Shown: positions 5,088-5,124 of the stretch, in pieces
How positions within the stretch are numbered: the stretch's first letter is position 1
Layout: every line of letters begins with the position of its first letter
Origin: Campylobacter sp. UBA1713
GTDB taxonomy: Bacteria > Campylobacterota > Campylobacteria > Campylobacterales > Campylobacteraceae
Assembly (NCBI GenBank): GCA_002317305.1
Contig: DCIZ01000129.1
Coordinates: 10,647-15,770 of the forward strand
Direction: 5' to 3'
DNA: 5,124 nucleotides
Made by a program: the position numbers and the translations under genes
Notes under the pieces: generated by a model
Databases searched by the model: none
What the model was told of the DNA's origin: nothing
What the model saw: the letters and a program-made list of their open reading frames with translations, nothing else

Positions 5088-5124
5088 CGGGGTCGCAGGG
5101 GCGGTAGCCCCCGCCCACCGTCCC
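5076..5124 (+). repeat. Dispersed GC-rich hairpin repeat, copy 2 (cut by window end)
   Basis: Same core as copy 1 (5090-5116), differing only at two loop bases: the stem GGGGC/GCCCC (5098-5102 with 5107-5111) is unchanged while the loop is GGTA instead of GAAA. Flanks are CCGTTTTCCGAACG upstream (shared with the heptad array) and CCGTCCC downstream, compared with CCCGTTCC in copy 1. The element may continue beyond the window. Confidence 0.75.

Noticed and set aside
5046..5116. CRISPR-like repeats
   Set aside because: The units are 7 bp with no spacers, and the GC-rich core occurs once here; nothing resembles a repeat-spacer array.
4978..5124. Open frames running off the window end (GTG at 4978, ATG at 4988)
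   Set aside because: Two different frames stay open across the hairpin, heptad array and repeat core. The sequence is explained by repeat structure, and neither product looks like a known protein, although AGGAGG lies 10 nt before the GTG.

Overview
The window comes from a member of the Campylobacterota, most likely a Campylobacter. The evidence is the L28 sequence, the AT-rich promoters with weak -35 signals, the very frequent AAATTT words on both strands, and the rpmB/K+-channel pairing that I recall from Helicobacter pylori (HP0491/HP0490). The many G+C-rich codons in the two minus-strand genes suggest a higher-GC species (C. showae/rectus/curvus/gracilis type) rather than C. jejuni. The species guess is inference.

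Layout: (1) 35-2950, minus strand, is a two-gene unit: rsmD (16S rRNA G966 methyltransferase), then after 27 nt ccoI/fixI (a copper P1B-ATPase of the type that supplies cbb3 oxidase). Both are intact. (2) 3012-3150 is non-coding. It holds a dispersed GC-rich hairpin repeat, a large inverted repeat and a likely terminator for rnpB. (3) About 3182-3497, minus strand, is rnpB, the type A RNase P RNA. (4) A divergent promoter region of about 100 bp separates rnpB from rpmB. (5) 3596-3787, plus strand, is rpmB (L28), ending in a textbook intrinsic terminator. (6) 3833-4972, plus strand, is a two-TM/RCK potassium channel whose Shine-Dalgarno directly abuts the terminator's T tract. (7) 4973-5124 is non-coding: a long hairpin, a six-unit heptanucleotide tandem array and a second copy of the GC-rich repeat.

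The most interesting gene is the K+ channel. Its selectivity filter reads TVGFTE instead of TVGYGD/TVGFGE. Its RCK domain has lost the GxGxxG dinucleotide-binding loop. An in-frame internal ATG at the start of the RCK domain carries a near-ideal Shine-Dalgarno, suggesting separate translation of free RCK subunits from the same mRNA, as described for archaeal MthK. The intergenic repeats are the second theme. I see no defence system, CRISPR array, transposase gene or tRNA.
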